The notes: generated by a model not told the origin, from the sequence alone. A stretch of DNA of 64,000 bases from Oleiharenicola lentus (GCF_004118375.1 NZ_SDHX01000001.1:806001-870000), one strand, 5' to 3'; positions 36,030 to 44,368 are shown, counted from the first letter of the stretch. Numbers and translations: made by a program.

Positions 36030-36337
36030 GCTTTGCTGCGGGCATGGACCTCGCATTCCTCGCGCGCAAGCCGACAACGGTGTTCGAATCCATATTGTTT
36101 TCCCGCGCACGGGACACCCGGGTCGCGCTTCCGCAAAACGGGCGGACCCTCCCCGCCGCGTCCGGGTTGCGCGTGTCGTTCCCCATCAGCGTTTAGGGGC
36201 GCTTGCGGGTGGTTGGCACGCGCATTGCAAAGAGGAGGGGATGCCAGGTGGCGGATTCAACTCCGCCGCACGGTGTCGAAAATAAAACCAAAACCAAAAA
36301 TCTGAAACTATCCGCTCCCTGCGGAGTTCTTCCCGCC
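36030..36337. other. Intergenic region without a supported gene
   Basis: About 308 bp between divergent genes. It includes an A-rich purine stretch (AAAATAAAACCAAAACC, about 36281-36297) just before the TonB-C gene, and a short stem GGCGG/CCGCC at about 36252-36268 around an ATTCAACT loop. No tRNA can be completed around that stem. Confidence 0.4.
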
Positions 36338-36712
36338 ATGAACCTCAAGGAACTCGTCCTCGCCACCGCCGTAACCGGTGGACTCTTCGCTGCCAGCGCC
36401 CTTTCCGCCGGTGTTGTCATCTCGCCTCTCGTCACGGAATCCGAATTCGTCGCGCCCGCGCCCGTGAAGGTCGTCGCGCCCGCCAATATTCCCCGCCAAT
36501 ACCAAAATGAAACGATTCGCGTCAGCCTCACGGTGGATGCGGACGGACGCGCCCGCAACGTGAACCTCGTCGACGGCCGGGACCCGAGTCTCGTGCGCCG
36601 TCTCCTGCCCGCCGTCGCGCAGTGGCAGTTCAAGCCCGCGCTGAAAAACGGCCGGCCGGTTTCCGCCGAGGTGGTGTTGCCGCTGCAGCTGGTGGATGCT
36701 CCGGCTTCCTGA
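36338..36712 (+). CDS. Periplasmic TonB C-terminal domain protein
   Basis: The 124 residues have a signal peptide (MNLKELVLATAVTGGLFAASALSAG) and one TonB_C domain: IRVSLTVDADGRARNVNLVDGRDPSLVRRLLPAVAQWQFKPALKNGRPVSAEVVLPLQL. The classic N-terminal anchor and Pro-rich spacer of TonB are missing, so it cannot itself draw on the proton motive force. It may be a stand-alone modulator or an envelope protein that borrowed the fold. An A-rich stretch lies upstream. Confidence 0.75.
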   Translation: MNLKELVLATAVTGGLFAASALSAGVVISPLVTESEFVAPAPVKVVAPANIPRQYQNETIRVSLTVDADGRARNVNLVDGRDPSLVRRLLPAVAQWQFKPALKNGRPVSAEVVLPLQLVDAPAS

Positions 36713-36902
36713 TTTCAGGCCAGGTCTTTTTCCCGGGCGCGGGTCGGTGCCAGTGCACCGGTCCGCGCCTTGTTTTTGGGGTGCGCCGGGCTCCCGGGCG
36801 GTTCGTTGGACGGATTCATGCTCTTGCCCTGCGCGCTTGTGCCGATGTAGCATGGAAACCCTGAATAACCCTCGGGCGGTGTCCCCTCATCGCCTGCACC
36901 CC

Positions 36903-37694
36903 ATGGCTTTCTTCAAGCGCTTCCTGAAAGACCACGTGTCGTCGCCGGCCAGTCCTGCGCCAAAGACTCCGGTGCGGGCGGCGCCCGCGGTGGAGCGCCG
37001 GGCTCAGGAGCGGCATGCGGTGAACCACGATTTTGCCCTGAAGGCCACGCTCAGCTATGTCGGACGCGATGTCACCGGGGCGCCGATGAGCGATTCCCGT
37101 CATGGCTGGAATTGGAAGGGCCGGCTCGTGGATTGTTCCGAGGCCGGCGTGCGCCTCCAACTCGGCGCCGGCTTGCAGGCGGTCATTGGCGAGTCCTGCG
37201 ACCTGCGCCTCGGCATCCAGGATTTTGAGGTCATCGTGCCGTGCCACGTCGTCAACATCAGCGAAAACGCCGAGGGCATGGTGTTCGGTTTGCAGCACGA
37301 GATCTACGACGAGACCATGCGGCTCAAGTATCTCCGGCTCGTGGATGTGGTGGCCTTGGGTTCAACCTTGCGCCTGCATTCGCGCACCCCGGGTCCGGAC
37401 GACTCCGGCTACATCGTGGAGAACTACCGGAGCAGCCGCTCCGCGCGCCTGACCGTCTGGCGGCACCCGGCCGACGAGTCGGTCTCGGCCTTCGAAATCC
37501 AGATCAACGATTGCCTCCTGCGGGCGGCAGAAGGGCAGGGACTGGAATATTTCACCGGCGACGACTCGGGGTCGCGGCCGGCGACGGCGGTGCAATGCCA
37601 CGAGATCCATCAGCTCTTCCAATGGGTCGTGGCCAACCTGCCCGCGGAGGTGCCGGCCGACGTGAAGGTTTTCCTGCACGGCTTCGCCGGTTGA
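36903..37694 (+). CDS. PilZ domain protein, paralogue 2
   Basis: The 263 residues have the same layout as the gene at 34614: the MAFFKRFLK start, RxxxR at R33-R37 (ERRAQERHAV), DxSxxG at D77-G82 (DCSEAGVRL), and the second domain with DDSGYIVENYRSSRSARLTVWRH and IHQLFQWVVANLPAEVPADV. Start 36903 is chosen by alignment with the paralogue; an upstream ATG at 36852 is in frame. The two genes bracket a membrane CxxC gene and a TonB-C gene, so they arose by duplication of a PilZ gene. Confidence 0.82.
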   Translation: MAFFKRFLKDHVSSPASPAPKTPVRAAPAVERRAQERHAVNHDFALKATLSYVGRDVTGAPMSDSRHGWNWKGRLVDCSEAGVRLQLGAGLQAVIGESCDLRLGIQDFEVIVPCHVVNISENAEGMVFGLQHEIYDETMRLKYLRLVDVVALGSTLRLHSRTPGPDDSGYIVENYRSSRSARLTVWRHPADESVSAFEIQINDCLLRAAEGQGLEYFTGDDSGSRPATAVQCHEIHQLFQWVVANLPAEVPADVKVFLHGFAG

Positions 37695-37710
37695 GACCGG
37701 CCCCGTCGGC

Positions 37711-37914
37711 TCACAGGTTGCGCAAAAACCCCGGCCCTTTCGCGCGGAGTTCCTCCTCGGTCTGGCGCCGGCTGGCCGCCATGTTGTCCACGAGGTTGGG
37801 ATAGCGGCGCCCGGCGGCCTTCGCCCGGGCCCGGGCCCAGGCAATGCTCTCCGGCGTGAGCTTCGTTTTGCCGGCTGGTTTCTCGGATTTCCTTTCCCAG
37901 GGAGGTTGGGCCAT
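37711..37914 (-). CDS. Small hypothetical protein, 67 aa
   Basis: Basic soluble protein: MAQPPWERKSEKPAGKTKL, then a helical stretch TPESIAWARARAKAAGRRYPN and NMAASRRQTEEELRAK. It has no signal peptide and no known domain. It converges with the PilZ gene 16 bp away and diverges from the TPR gene. The composition is plausible for a real gene, but the call rests only on open frame and context. Confidence 0.5.
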   Translation of the reverse strand: MAQPPWERKSEKPAGKTKLTPESIAWARARAKAAGRRYPNLVDNMAASRRQTEEELRAKGPGFLRNL

Positions 37915-38025
37915 GGTCGACGGGCGGTGAGCCAAGCAGCCAAGCCGGATTCGGTGGATTGGCAAACCGGACCGGAGTTGCGGGAACGCTTGGCATGGGC
38001 GGGCTCCCTCTGCTTAGTCACAGCC

Positions 38026-39963
38026 ATGAAAGACGGCCTTGGCGGCTTGGCATCCGAACTGAAACGCGGCCTGCGGGTTTTTGGCGTGATCAGCCTGGTC
38101 TGCCTGTTCGCCGCGGCCCCGGCGGTCGCGGTGGCGGAAGAGGAGGATGACGAACCGCTCATCGAGCTGCCCGCATCCGACGAGAAGCTGGCCGCCCGCA
38201 TCAACGCCGCTCAGCTCACGCCCGCGGCCCTGCCCGGCGTGTTCGCGGGCATCGCCACCGCCGTGGACGAGGCCATGGAGCCGGAGACGCGCCAGGAGGC
38301 GGCGCGCCTCATCGCCGCCTATCGCAACCAACCCGGCGCCCTGGCCAACGCCGCGGCCATCGCGTGGGTGCAGGGCTTTCCCGAGCAGGCGCTGCGCCTC
38401 GCCGCCGAGGCCGCCCGCCTCGCGCCCGCCGACGCCAACGCCGTCAACACGCTGGCGGCGCTCCTCGTGCATGCCGGCTACGAACCCAAGGCCATCCCGA
38501 TCCTCCGGCATCTGGCCCAGAAATATCCCCACGACACCTCCATCCAGAGCAATCTCGCCGTGGCGTGGCTCAATCTCGGCGAGGTCGGCGAATGCCGGAA
38601 GATTGTCCTTCCTCTGCTCGCGCGGGCGCCGGGCCACGGCGTGGCGAATCTTTGTGCGGGCCTGATTGCCGAGAGCGAGGGCCGGCATCCGGAGGCGAAC
38701 GCGCACTTCCAGCGCGCGGCCGCCAGCAACAGCTCGCCGCTCGCCCGCGAGGTGCTGCGCCGGCGCAAACAGCCCCATCGAGCGCCGCCCGGGTTCATGG
38801 GCCTGCTGCCGAAGAAGGAATATTTCAGTCCGAGCGCCTTCGCCCCGGTGAAAGCCCAGCGCTCGCTCGGGGAATACGCGGTCAAAAAGGCCGAGAAGGC
38901 GGCCTACGATGCGGAGCTGCGAAAGCAGGTGGCCGTGCAAGCCCGGATCATCCAGGAGGAGACCGGCAAGGTCATGCAGGACGCCATGCACGGACGGGTG
39001 AACTTCGGCGGCCCCTACACCAAGCTCGACTGGAAGAATCACCTCCGGTCTCTGACCCAAAGCCACGAGAGCCGTCTCAAGGTTGCCCAAGAGCGTCTCA
39101 TGGCGCGTATGCGTGCGATCAGCGAGCTGCGCCTTGCCTATGAGCGCACCCCGACGCCCGGTGCGCCCGAGGATCCGGTGCCGTTCTGTGTTCGCCGGCG
39201 GCCCATCGCCCAGGCTGCGCTGACAAAGATGAGCGAGGAATATGACCAGCTCGTCGCCGAGACCCTCTACGTGATGCGCGATGCCACCAATGCGCGCCTC
39301 TCGGTCGAGCGGTTCATGCTGCCGCCCGCGGCCTATCGCGTGGCCTTTGCCGGCAACGTCTCCGCCTACCTGGAATATGTGCGCAAGCTCAACTCGGAGC
39401 TGCCGCTGGTGGAGGATCCCTGCGCCGGCCAGACCCCGGGTCGGTGGCCGGGTTATGAGCTGGTGCCTCCGGGCGAAGGCGAGTGCCCCTTCTCGCTCAA
39501 GGTCGATGCCATCGTCGCCGAGCTGCAGATGGACTGCCACAAGTTCAGCTTCACTTTCGAGGCCGGTCTCGCCTTCAGTGCGACCAAGGAGTTTGCCTCC
39601 GGCGAGACCACGCTTACGGCCGGGCTCGGGTTGGAGGCCGATCTGCATGACATCGGCAAGGCCGGCGGTTCCGCCCAGATGGTCATGGTGTGGGACCGCG
39701 AGAACGAGATCAGCTTCATCGGCGTCGAGTCCACCGCCGAGGCGAAGTTGTCCGGCATCCCCGGAATCGGCGGCAAGCTCGCGCAGGAGGTGCTGGGCGC
39801 GGAAGGTGAAAACCAGCCGGATTTCTCGAAAGATTTGGTCAACGTGAACTCCCGGATGCGGCTCGGCGTGGAAGTCGGTCCGCGGGGGATGGAGTCGCAC
39901 CTCAGCGGCGAGGCCTCCGGCCAGTTGCTCGGCGCCGAGATTTTCAAGGCGGAGCTGCCCTGA
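38026..39963 (+). CDS. Large secreted TPR-containing protein of unknown function
   Basis: The 645 residues begin with a signal peptide (about 15-37, FGVISLVCLFAAAPAVAVA) and an acidic start (EEEDDEPLIELP). TPR-like helices fill about 85-230 (LRLAAEAARLAPADANAVNTLAALLVHAGYEPKAIPILRHLAQKYPHDTSIQSNLAVAWLNLGE). The middle is helical and basic (about 270-400). The C-terminal part has paired Cys (PVPFCVRRRP, EDPCAGQ, EGECPFS, MDCHKFS) and a beta-rich end with LTAGLGLEADLHDIGKAG. No family is recognised for the second half. ATG at 38026 starts the signal peptide. Confidence 0.72.
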   Translation: MKDGLGGLASELKRGLRVFGVISLVCLFAAAPAVAVAEEEDDEPLIELPASDEKLAARINAAQLTPAALPGVFAGIATAVDEAMEPETRQEAARLIAAYRNQPGALANAAAIAWVQGFPEQALRLAAEAARLAPADANAVNTLAALLVHAGYEPKAIPILRHLAQKYPHDTSIQSNLAVAWLNLGEVGECRKIVLPLLARAPGHGVANLCAGLIAESEGRHPEANAHFQRAAASNSSPLAREVLRRRKQPHRAPPGFMGLLPKKEYFSPSAFAPVKAQRSLGEYAVKKAEKAAYDAELRKQVAVQARIIQEETGKVMQDAMHGRVNFGGPYTKLDWKNHLRSLTQSHESRLKVAQERLMARMRAISELRLAYERTPTPGAPEDPVPFCVRRRPIAQAALTKMSEEYDQLVAETLYVMRDATNARLSVERFMLPPAAYRVAFAGNVSAYLEYVRKLNSELPLVEDPCAGQTPGRWPGYELVPPGEGECPFSLKVDAIVAELQMDCHKFSFTFEAGLAFSATKEFASGETTLTAGLGLEADLHDIGKAGGSAQMVMVWDRENEISFIGVESTAEAKLSGIPGIGGKLAQEVLGAEGENQPDFSKDLVNVNSRMRLGVEVGPRGMESHLSGEASGQLLGAEIFKAELP

Positions 39964-40091
39964 GCGACGGCCTCGGAGGGTTAGGATGGCGCCGAAAATT
40001 CCGTGTAATCCGGCAGCGCCCTCCGGCGTCTTGTGCAAAATTGACCCTTCGCCCTTCCACCGGGCACCCCCGTAACCTCCGCCCACGCCGA

Positions 40092-41516
40092 ATGAATTTT
40101 TCACTCCGTCCGTCTGTCTTGTCACTTGTTGCCATCGCGCTCGCCTTGCCGCCGGCCGCCGACTTGCTCGCGGCCGATGCACCCCGCCAGATCGCCTTTC
40201 CCAGTGCGGAGGGCTACGGGCGTTTCGCGCAGGGTGGGCGCGGCGGGCGCGTCATCGCCGTCACCAACCTCAACGACTCCGGCCCTGGCAGCCTGCGTGC
40301 CGCCGTCGAGGCCGAGGGGCCGCGCACGGTCGTGTTCGAGGTTTCCGGCCGCATCGAGCTCAAGTCCAAACTCGTCGTGCGTGCGGCCAACTCGCAGCTC
40401 ACGATTGCCGGTCAGACCGCGCCCGGGCTCGGCATCTGCATCAGCAATTACAACTTCGGCGTCCTCGGCGCGCGCGACGTGATCATCCGTTACATTCGCG
40501 TGCGCCCCGGCAACACCTCGGGCACCACGCTCGACGGCATGGGCCTGGCTTCGGCGGACAATGCCATCATCGACCACTGTTCGATCAGCTGGACCCTCGA
40601 CGAGGCCTTCAGTTCGCGCGGCGCGAAGAACATCACGCTCCAGCGCACGCTCATCTCCGAGGCGCTCAACGCCGCCGGCCACAAGAAATACCCGCCCGGC
40701 ACCGAACACGGCTATGCGGCGAGCATCGGCGGCGACGTTGGCAGCTTTCACCACAACCTGCTCGCGCACTGCGCCGGCCGCAACTGGAGCCTGGCCGGCG
40801 GACTCGACAAGACCCAGGGCCACACCTACGCGGGCCGCCTCGATATCCGGAACAACTTGGTCTACAACTGGAAGTCCCGCACGACCGACGGCGGCGCGCA
40901 CGAGGTGAACTTCGTGAACAATTACTACAAGCCCGGCCCCGCCACGAAATACTTCGTCGCGTTGAAGGCCCAATACGGCGGCTTCCCCGGCACCCAGCGG
41001 TATTTCGTCTCGGGCAACGTCATGCCCGGACACTTCGGCGTGGACGACCAGGAGAAGGCGCGCACCGCCACCACCGAGCGCGGTGGAAAACTGCCGACGG
41101 ACTACAGCCCGTGGGTGGACGCGCCGTTCTTTGAATCGCACGTGCGCACGCAGACCGCCGAGCAGGCCTACGCCGACGTGCTCGCCAACGTGGGCTGCAA
41201 CTTCCCCGCGCTCGATCCCCATGACCAGCGGATCCTCGCCGAAGTCCGCGCTGGCACCACGACCTACCGGGGCAGCACCACCGGTCTGCCCGGTCTGCCC
41301 GATTCGCAGGCGGATGTGGGCGGCTGGGACAACTACCCCGAGATTCATCGTCCCGCCGATTGGGACACCGACCGCGACGGCATGCCCGACACCTGGGAAA
41401 AGTCCCACGGCCTCGATCCCGCCAACCCGGCCGACGGCCCCGCCGACCGCAACGCCGACGGCTACACCAACCTCGAAGACTACCTCAACTCCCTCGTCGG
41501 CGAGTTCCCCCCGTAA
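40092..41516 (+). CDS. Secreted pectate lyase-like protein (PL1-type right-handed beta-helix)
   Basis: The 474 residues have a signal peptide (MNFSLRPSVLSLVAIALALPPAADLLAA). The beta-helix includes FPSAEGYGRFAQGGRGGRVIAVTNLNDSGPGSLRAAV, TIAGQTAPGLGICI, VIIRYIRVRPG, DNAIIDHCSISWTLDEAF and IRNNLVYNWKSRTTDGGAHEVNFVNNYYKPG. This is the typical layout of polysaccharide-lyase family 1 enzymes of Bacteroidetes and Verrucomicrobia. A C-terminal segment DWDTDRDGMPDTWEKSHGLDP...NADGYTNLEDYLN is a Ca-binding thrombospondin type-3/dockerin-like loop pair. The role is likely extracellular pectin cleavage. Confidence 0.85.
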   Translation: MNFSLRPSVLSLVAIALALPPAADLLAADAPRQIAFPSAEGYGRFAQGGRGGRVIAVTNLNDSGPGSLRAAVEAEGPRTVVFEVSGRIELKSKLVVRAANSQLTIAGQTAPGLGICISNYNFGVLGARDVIIRYIRVRPGNTSGTTLDGMGLASADNAIIDHCSISWTLDEAFSSRGAKNITLQRTLISEALNAAGHKKYPPGTEHGYAASIGGDVGSFHHNLLAHCAGRNWSLAGGLDKTQGHTYAGRLDIRNNLVYNWKSRTTDGGAHEVNFVNNYYKPGPATKYFVALKAQYGGFPGTQRYFVSGNVMPGHFGVDDQEKARTATTERGGKLPTDYSPWVDAPFFESHVRTQTAEQAYADVLANVGCNFPALDPHDQRILAEVRAGTTTYRGSTTGLPGLPDSQADVGGWDNYPEIHRPADWDTDRDGMPDTWEKSHGLDPANPADGPADRNADGYTNLEDYLNSLVGEFPP

Positions 41517-41606
41517 CAGCCGCCCAATCGTCCCCCCGCCGCAGTCCCCCGCCGGTCCGTCTGTCACACGCCCCAAAAAGAGCCAATTTTTAACCGACTC
41601 CCCCAC

Positions 41607-41641
41607 GCGGCCCAATGTTCGTAATACGAACATTGGGCCGC
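41607..41641. repeat. Palindrome TGTTCGTAATACGAACA, copy 1 (35-bp perfect palindrome)
   Basis: Two 17-bp arms, starting GCGGCCCAATG and ending in GTTCGTA, are exact reverse complements around a central A (41624). It is the most extended of five copies in 1.2 kb. No T-run follows, so a simple terminator role for the lyase gene is unlikely. Confidence 0.9.
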
Positions 41642-41732
41642 GTACTATCCGGGCACGCCGACTGCGTCGGTCTCACTTTTCACGGGGAACAATCACCTGA
41701 ATACAGGTCGATTGAGAATTATGTCCGCCGCG

Positions 41733-41753
41733 AATGTTCGTATTACGAACATT
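41733..41753. repeat. Palindrome TGTTCGTATTACGAACA, copy 2
   Basis: 21-bp palindrome with central T. It ends 3 bp before the ATG at 41757 of the helix-turn-helix gene, so it overlaps the ribosome-binding region and could act as an operator or as an mRNA hairpin that blocks initiation. Confidence 0.9.
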
Positions 41754-41756
41754 GGT

Positions 41757-42125
41757 ATGAGTAGCTACATCTCACCCCACATGGCGGCCCTTCTCGGCCT
41801 GGCGGATATCATCGTCGTGATCAGTCGCGAAATGGAAAAGGATATGCACAGGCGGCGTGAGGCGCGGCGTCCGCGCCTCAAGCGTGGTGCGACGTTGCGG
41901 CCGAGCGACGATACGCCGCTGTGGAACGGGCTCGTTTCGCTGGTGGCGCCGCGTCTCGGGCGCCGGGGTGCCCGCGCCCTGTTGGCCCGCGAGCTCGGTC
42001 TGCATCGGGCTCGGGCCGGCGAGTATTTCAACCGCCGCAGCATGATGCCCGACGCCGAGCGCACGCTGCGCCTTCTGGTTTGGCTGAGCCGGCAGCCGCC
42101 CGACAGGCCCGAGGCCGTCTTCTAG
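41757..42125 (+). CDS. Small helix-turn-helix-like protein, 122 aa
   Basis: Basic protein. The N-terminus has MAALLGLADIIVVISREMEKDMHRRREARRPRLKRG. The C-terminal half, RGARALLARELGLHRARAGEYFNRRSMMPDAERTLRLLVWLS (about 70-110), reads as a Cro/C1-type HTH with a recognition helix after GLHRAR. Two earlier in-frame starts exist (41721 ATG, 41712 TTG), but they would translate through the palindrome, so ATG 41757 is preferred. Palindromes flank the gene at 41733 and 42129, suggesting that the protein binds them (inference). Confidence 0.68.
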   Translation: MSSYISPHMAALLGLADIIVVISREMEKDMHRRREARRPRLKRGATLRPSDDTPLWNGLVSLVAPRLGRRGARALLARELGLHRARAGEYFNRRSMMPDAERTLRLLVWLSRQPPDRPEAVF

Positions 42126-42128
42126 CCG

Positions 42129-42149
42129 AATGTTCGTAATACGAACATT
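42129..42149. repeat. Palindrome TGTTCGTAATACGAACA, copy 3
   Basis: 21-bp palindrome with central A, beginning 3 bp after the stop codon of the HTH gene. Confidence 0.9.
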
Positions 42150-42213
42150 GGTTGGAACGGGCCGGCCGCGGGGGTCCGCGCAATGGGGCTGAATACACGG
42201 AATTCAGAAACTT

Positions 42214-42573
42214 CTAGGCGACGGGGAGGCCGAGAGTGCTACGCGTTTTCTTCGGCAGGCGGGAGACGACCAAATCGTAACTGTGCCGGATGCGGGCGTT
42301 GAGTTCCGGCTCGGGTAGCGCGGCGAGATCCTCAACCTTGGCCCACATGCGCTTCGCGCAGTAAGGGGCCTGGATGATGCCTTCGATCTGCGTGAGCTCG
42401 TCAAACTCCTCCGGTGTGCACTTGAAGATCACGCCGGCCACGGTGCCGCCGTCGAGCACGAGGATCAGGAACATCTTGCCAGCGACCTTGTGAACGAGGC
42501 ACTCGCCCCACTGTTTGACGACCGTCGTGTGCGGAAGCGAGAGCGCGAAAGACTGAAGCCGGGCGAGCCGCAT
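42214..42573 (-). CDS. MmcQ/YjbR family protein
   Basis: The 119 residues match the YjbR/MmcQ fold: MRLARLQSFALSLPHTTVVKQWGECLVHKVAGKMFLILVLDGGTVAGVIFKCTPEEFDELTQ, then IIQAPYCAKRMWAKVE and SYDLVVSRLPKKTRSTLGL. The family (CyaY-like fold) is widespread and often called DNA-binding, but no function is established. ATG at 42573 gives the standard family length; the frame is open to 42915. Palindrome copies 4 and 5 lie upstream of its start and copy 3 downstream of its end. Confidence 0.88.
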   Translation of the reverse strand: MRLARLQSFALSLPHTTVVKQWGECLVHKVAGKMFLILVLDGGTVAGVIFKCTPEEFDELTQIEGIIQAPYCAKRMWAKVEDLAALPEPELNARIRHSYDLVVSRLPKKTRSTLGLPVA

Positions 42574-42693
42574 GCGAACAACGTGACCCGCCCGGAACCG
42601 GTTGGCCATCAAAAGCAGCCTTCTTCCCGCCGGCGATCTGGCTGGCACCAGGCACCTGGCCGTCCAAGTCGGCTGGCCCCCGACTCCCCGGCA

Positions 42694-42714
42694 AATGTTC
42701 GTATTACGAACATT
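42694..42714. repeat. Palindrome TGTTCGTATTACGAACA, copy 4
   Basis: 21-bp palindrome with central T, 121 bp upstream of the MmcQ/YjbR start on its promoter side. Confidence 0.9.
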
Positions 42715-42744
42715 CGCCTGATGCGGCACTGTGGGGATCCAGGA

Positions 42745-42769
42745 CCAATGTTCGTAATACGAACATTGG
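42745..42769. repeat. Palindrome TGTTCGTAATACGAACA, copy 5 (25 bp)
   Basis: Perfect 25-bp palindrome (CCAATG...CATTGG arms) with central A. Its centre is 53 bp (about five helical turns) from copy 4. It lies between the divergent MmcQ/YjbR and 42868 genes; the rest of 42574-42867 shows no gene. Confidence 0.9.
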
Positions 42770-42867
42770 GGCTGAGGGAAATGGGCGAGGGTTGGAAAGG
42801 GTGGGTGGGGCGGGGATGTGGGAAACGGAACGCTCGACGGTTTGGGTAGTCGGAGTAGGCTCAACCC

Positions 42868-43236
42868 ATGAGAGGGCTGCCGCTTTCCGTCGTCCTGCTT
42901 GCCGGCCTGGTGCACGGTGCGGAGACATCATCGCCGGCCATGCGGGAGAAACTGCGCGCGCGGTTGGCCGAGACCGTTGCCCCGTTGGCGACGGTCCGGT
43001 CGGCGGAGCAGTCGCCGGAACCGGCGAGCGACGTGCTCGTGCTGGAGCCGTTTGTCGTCACGGAATCACGCGGCGTGCGCGAACTGGAGAAGGTCCTCGC
43101 CGATGACCGCCAACGCCAGGAGGCCGGGCGATTCACCGCCACCAAGGGCGGCACGATCTATCGCAGTGAACGGGTCGAGCTCGGCAGCTGGTGGTCGCCG
43201 CTCACGGGTTGGCAGCTGTTGAAGTTCAAGTGGTGA
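42868..43236 (+). CDS. Small secreted hypothetical protein, 122 aa
   Basis: It has a signal peptide (MRGLPLSVVLLAGLVHGA), a helical stretch MREKLRARLAETVAPLATVR, and the segment DVLVLEPFVVTESRGVRELEK. That segment resembles the plug-proximal LxxFxVT motif of Opitutaceae TonB receptors and also occurs in the 46249 gene. The C-terminus is GGTIYRSERVELGSWWSPLTGWQLLKFKW. No known domain. It diverges from MmcQ/YjbR across palindromes 4 and 5. Confidence 0.65.
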   Translation: MRGLPLSVVLLAGLVHGAETSSPAMREKLRARLAETVAPLATVRSAEQSPEPASDVLVLEPFVVTESRGVRELEKVLADDRQRQEAGRFTATKGGTIYRSERVELGSWWSPLTGWQLLKFKW

Positions 43237-43400
43237 CGCGTCCCATCACGCGGGCCGGATGCCGCCGGTTTCGCGAGGATCTGCATCGAGCTTGGTGGCG
43301 CCGTCCCGTAGGCCGCCACCTTCGCCCATGCACGCCATCAAGGCGGGGTGACGGCGGGGAATTGACTCGTCTCCCGCACTGGCGATAGCGTCGTGGCCAA

Positions 43401-43784
43401 GTGACCGAGGCCGAGGTTATCGATGTGATGCGCCGTTATCTTGAGGGACGATTCCCCAAGAAGTGCAACGTCTGTGATCGCACCTATGCGAATCTGAAAG
43501 ACTACCTGCAGCGCACCACGCATGTCGGACAGCCACGGTCCTACGATATCGAGATGGGCACGGTGCCGCCGCAGCAACCGCTAGGCACCATGTCTTTCGC
43601 CAACTGCGCGTGTGGGAACACGCTGGTGATCGATTCCTCGGGCATGAGCCTTGCGACCCTCTGGCGGCTGATGGGCTGGCTGACGGCCGAGATGTGGCGG
43701 CGCCGGACCACCGCGCCGTTGATCCTCGCGGATCTGCGCCGCGCCATAGATCGGGCCACGCTGGAAGATACCGGCGCGCGCTGA
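43401..43784 (+). CDS. Hypothetical protein with paired cysteines, 127 aa
   Basis: It starts at GTG (VTEAEVIDVMRRYLEGRFPKKCNVCDRTYANLKDYLQRTTHVG). CNVC and the later NCACGN could together bind a metal (C-x2-C...C-x-C), although the second pair is CxC. A helical C-terminus LATLWRLMGWLTAEMWRRRTTAPLILADLRRAIDRA follows. It is cytoplasmic with no recognised family. A GGTGGCG/CGCCACC hairpin (43294-43320) precedes it. Confidence 0.65.
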   Translation: MTEAEVIDVMRRYLEGRFPKKCNVCDRTYANLKDYLQRTTHVGQPRSYDIEMGTVPPQQPLGTMSFANCACGNTLVIDSSGMSLATLWRLMGWLTAEMWRRRTTAPLILADLRRAIDRATLEDTGAR

Positions 43785-43816
43785 GCCGCCCTTTCCACGG
43801 GGTGTGCTCCCGTCGC

Positions 43817-44368
43817 TCAGGCGGACCCGGCCGGCCGCGCGGAACCGGCCGCGAGGCGCAGGAGCAATCCGGCGGTGACGAACATGGCCACGAAAACTCC
43901 GTTCAAGCCGAACACCTTTTCCACCCCCGGGCTGAAGTCGGCGGGCCAGAAGATGACCGCGACCACCGGCACGAGGAAGTTCACGGCGGCGGTTGCGAAC
44001 GCCGCCCGGGCCATCCCAGCCGGCTCGAAACGCGCGAGCACGACGCCCAGCAGGCCGGTCAGGATCACGGCAGCGTAGAGCGCATTGGCGGGATTTTCAT
44101 CGCCGATGATCTGCACCGCCATCGTCACCCAGGTGATGAGGAAACCCGCGGCCACCGCCAGACCGACTCCCGCCCGGTAGGCGAGGTTGCCGGGTTTACG
44201 GGTGACCAGAAAACGAAAGACCAGGGTCGTGAGCGCGAGCACCACCCAGGCGACGACGAAGTCGGAGAAGGTCCAGTTCCAGCCGTCCACGGTGAGCTGG
44301 CCGATGAGCGGGATGAGCAGCAGGGCCAGCGGCACGAGGGCGACGATCAGATAGTCTTTGCGTTTCAT
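43817..44368 (-). CDS. Integral membrane hypothetical protein, 183 aa
   Basis: About five to six hydrophobic helices: LIVALVPLALLLIPLIGQL, FVVAWVVLALTTLVFRFLV, GVGLAVAAGFLITWVTMAVQII, ALYAAVILTGLLGVVLARF, AAFATAAVNFLVPVVAVIFW and NGVFVAMFVTAGLLLRLAAG. No charged catalytic motif or named family is recognised. ATG at 44368 (MKRKDYL) gives a normal positive-inside start. It is monocistronic. Confidence 0.72.
   Translation of the reverse strand: MKRKDYLIVALVPLALLLIPLIGQLTVDGWNWTFSDFVVAWVVLALTTLVFRFLVTRKPGNLAYRAGVGLAVAAGFLITWVTMAVQIIGDENPANALYAAVILTGLLGVVLARFEPAGMARAAFATAAVNFLVPVVAVIFWPADFSPGVEKVFGLNGVFVAMFVTAGLLLRLAAGSARPAGSA

Noticed and set aside
36205-36280. tRNA gene suggested by GGCGG-ATTCAACT-CCGCC
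   Set aside because: The T-like stem has an 8-nt loop, and no matching acceptor, D or anticodon stems can be drawn around it.
41607-42769. CRISPR-like array of repeated palindromes
   Set aside because: Spacing is irregular (about 53 to 555 bp) and genes lie between copies, so there is no repeat-spacer pattern; no cas genes are present.
41607-42769. LexA boxes
   Set aside because: Half-sites TGTTC/GAACA fit the motif I recall for Verrucomicrobia, but the spacer is 7 bp instead of 4 and no SOS genes are adjacent.
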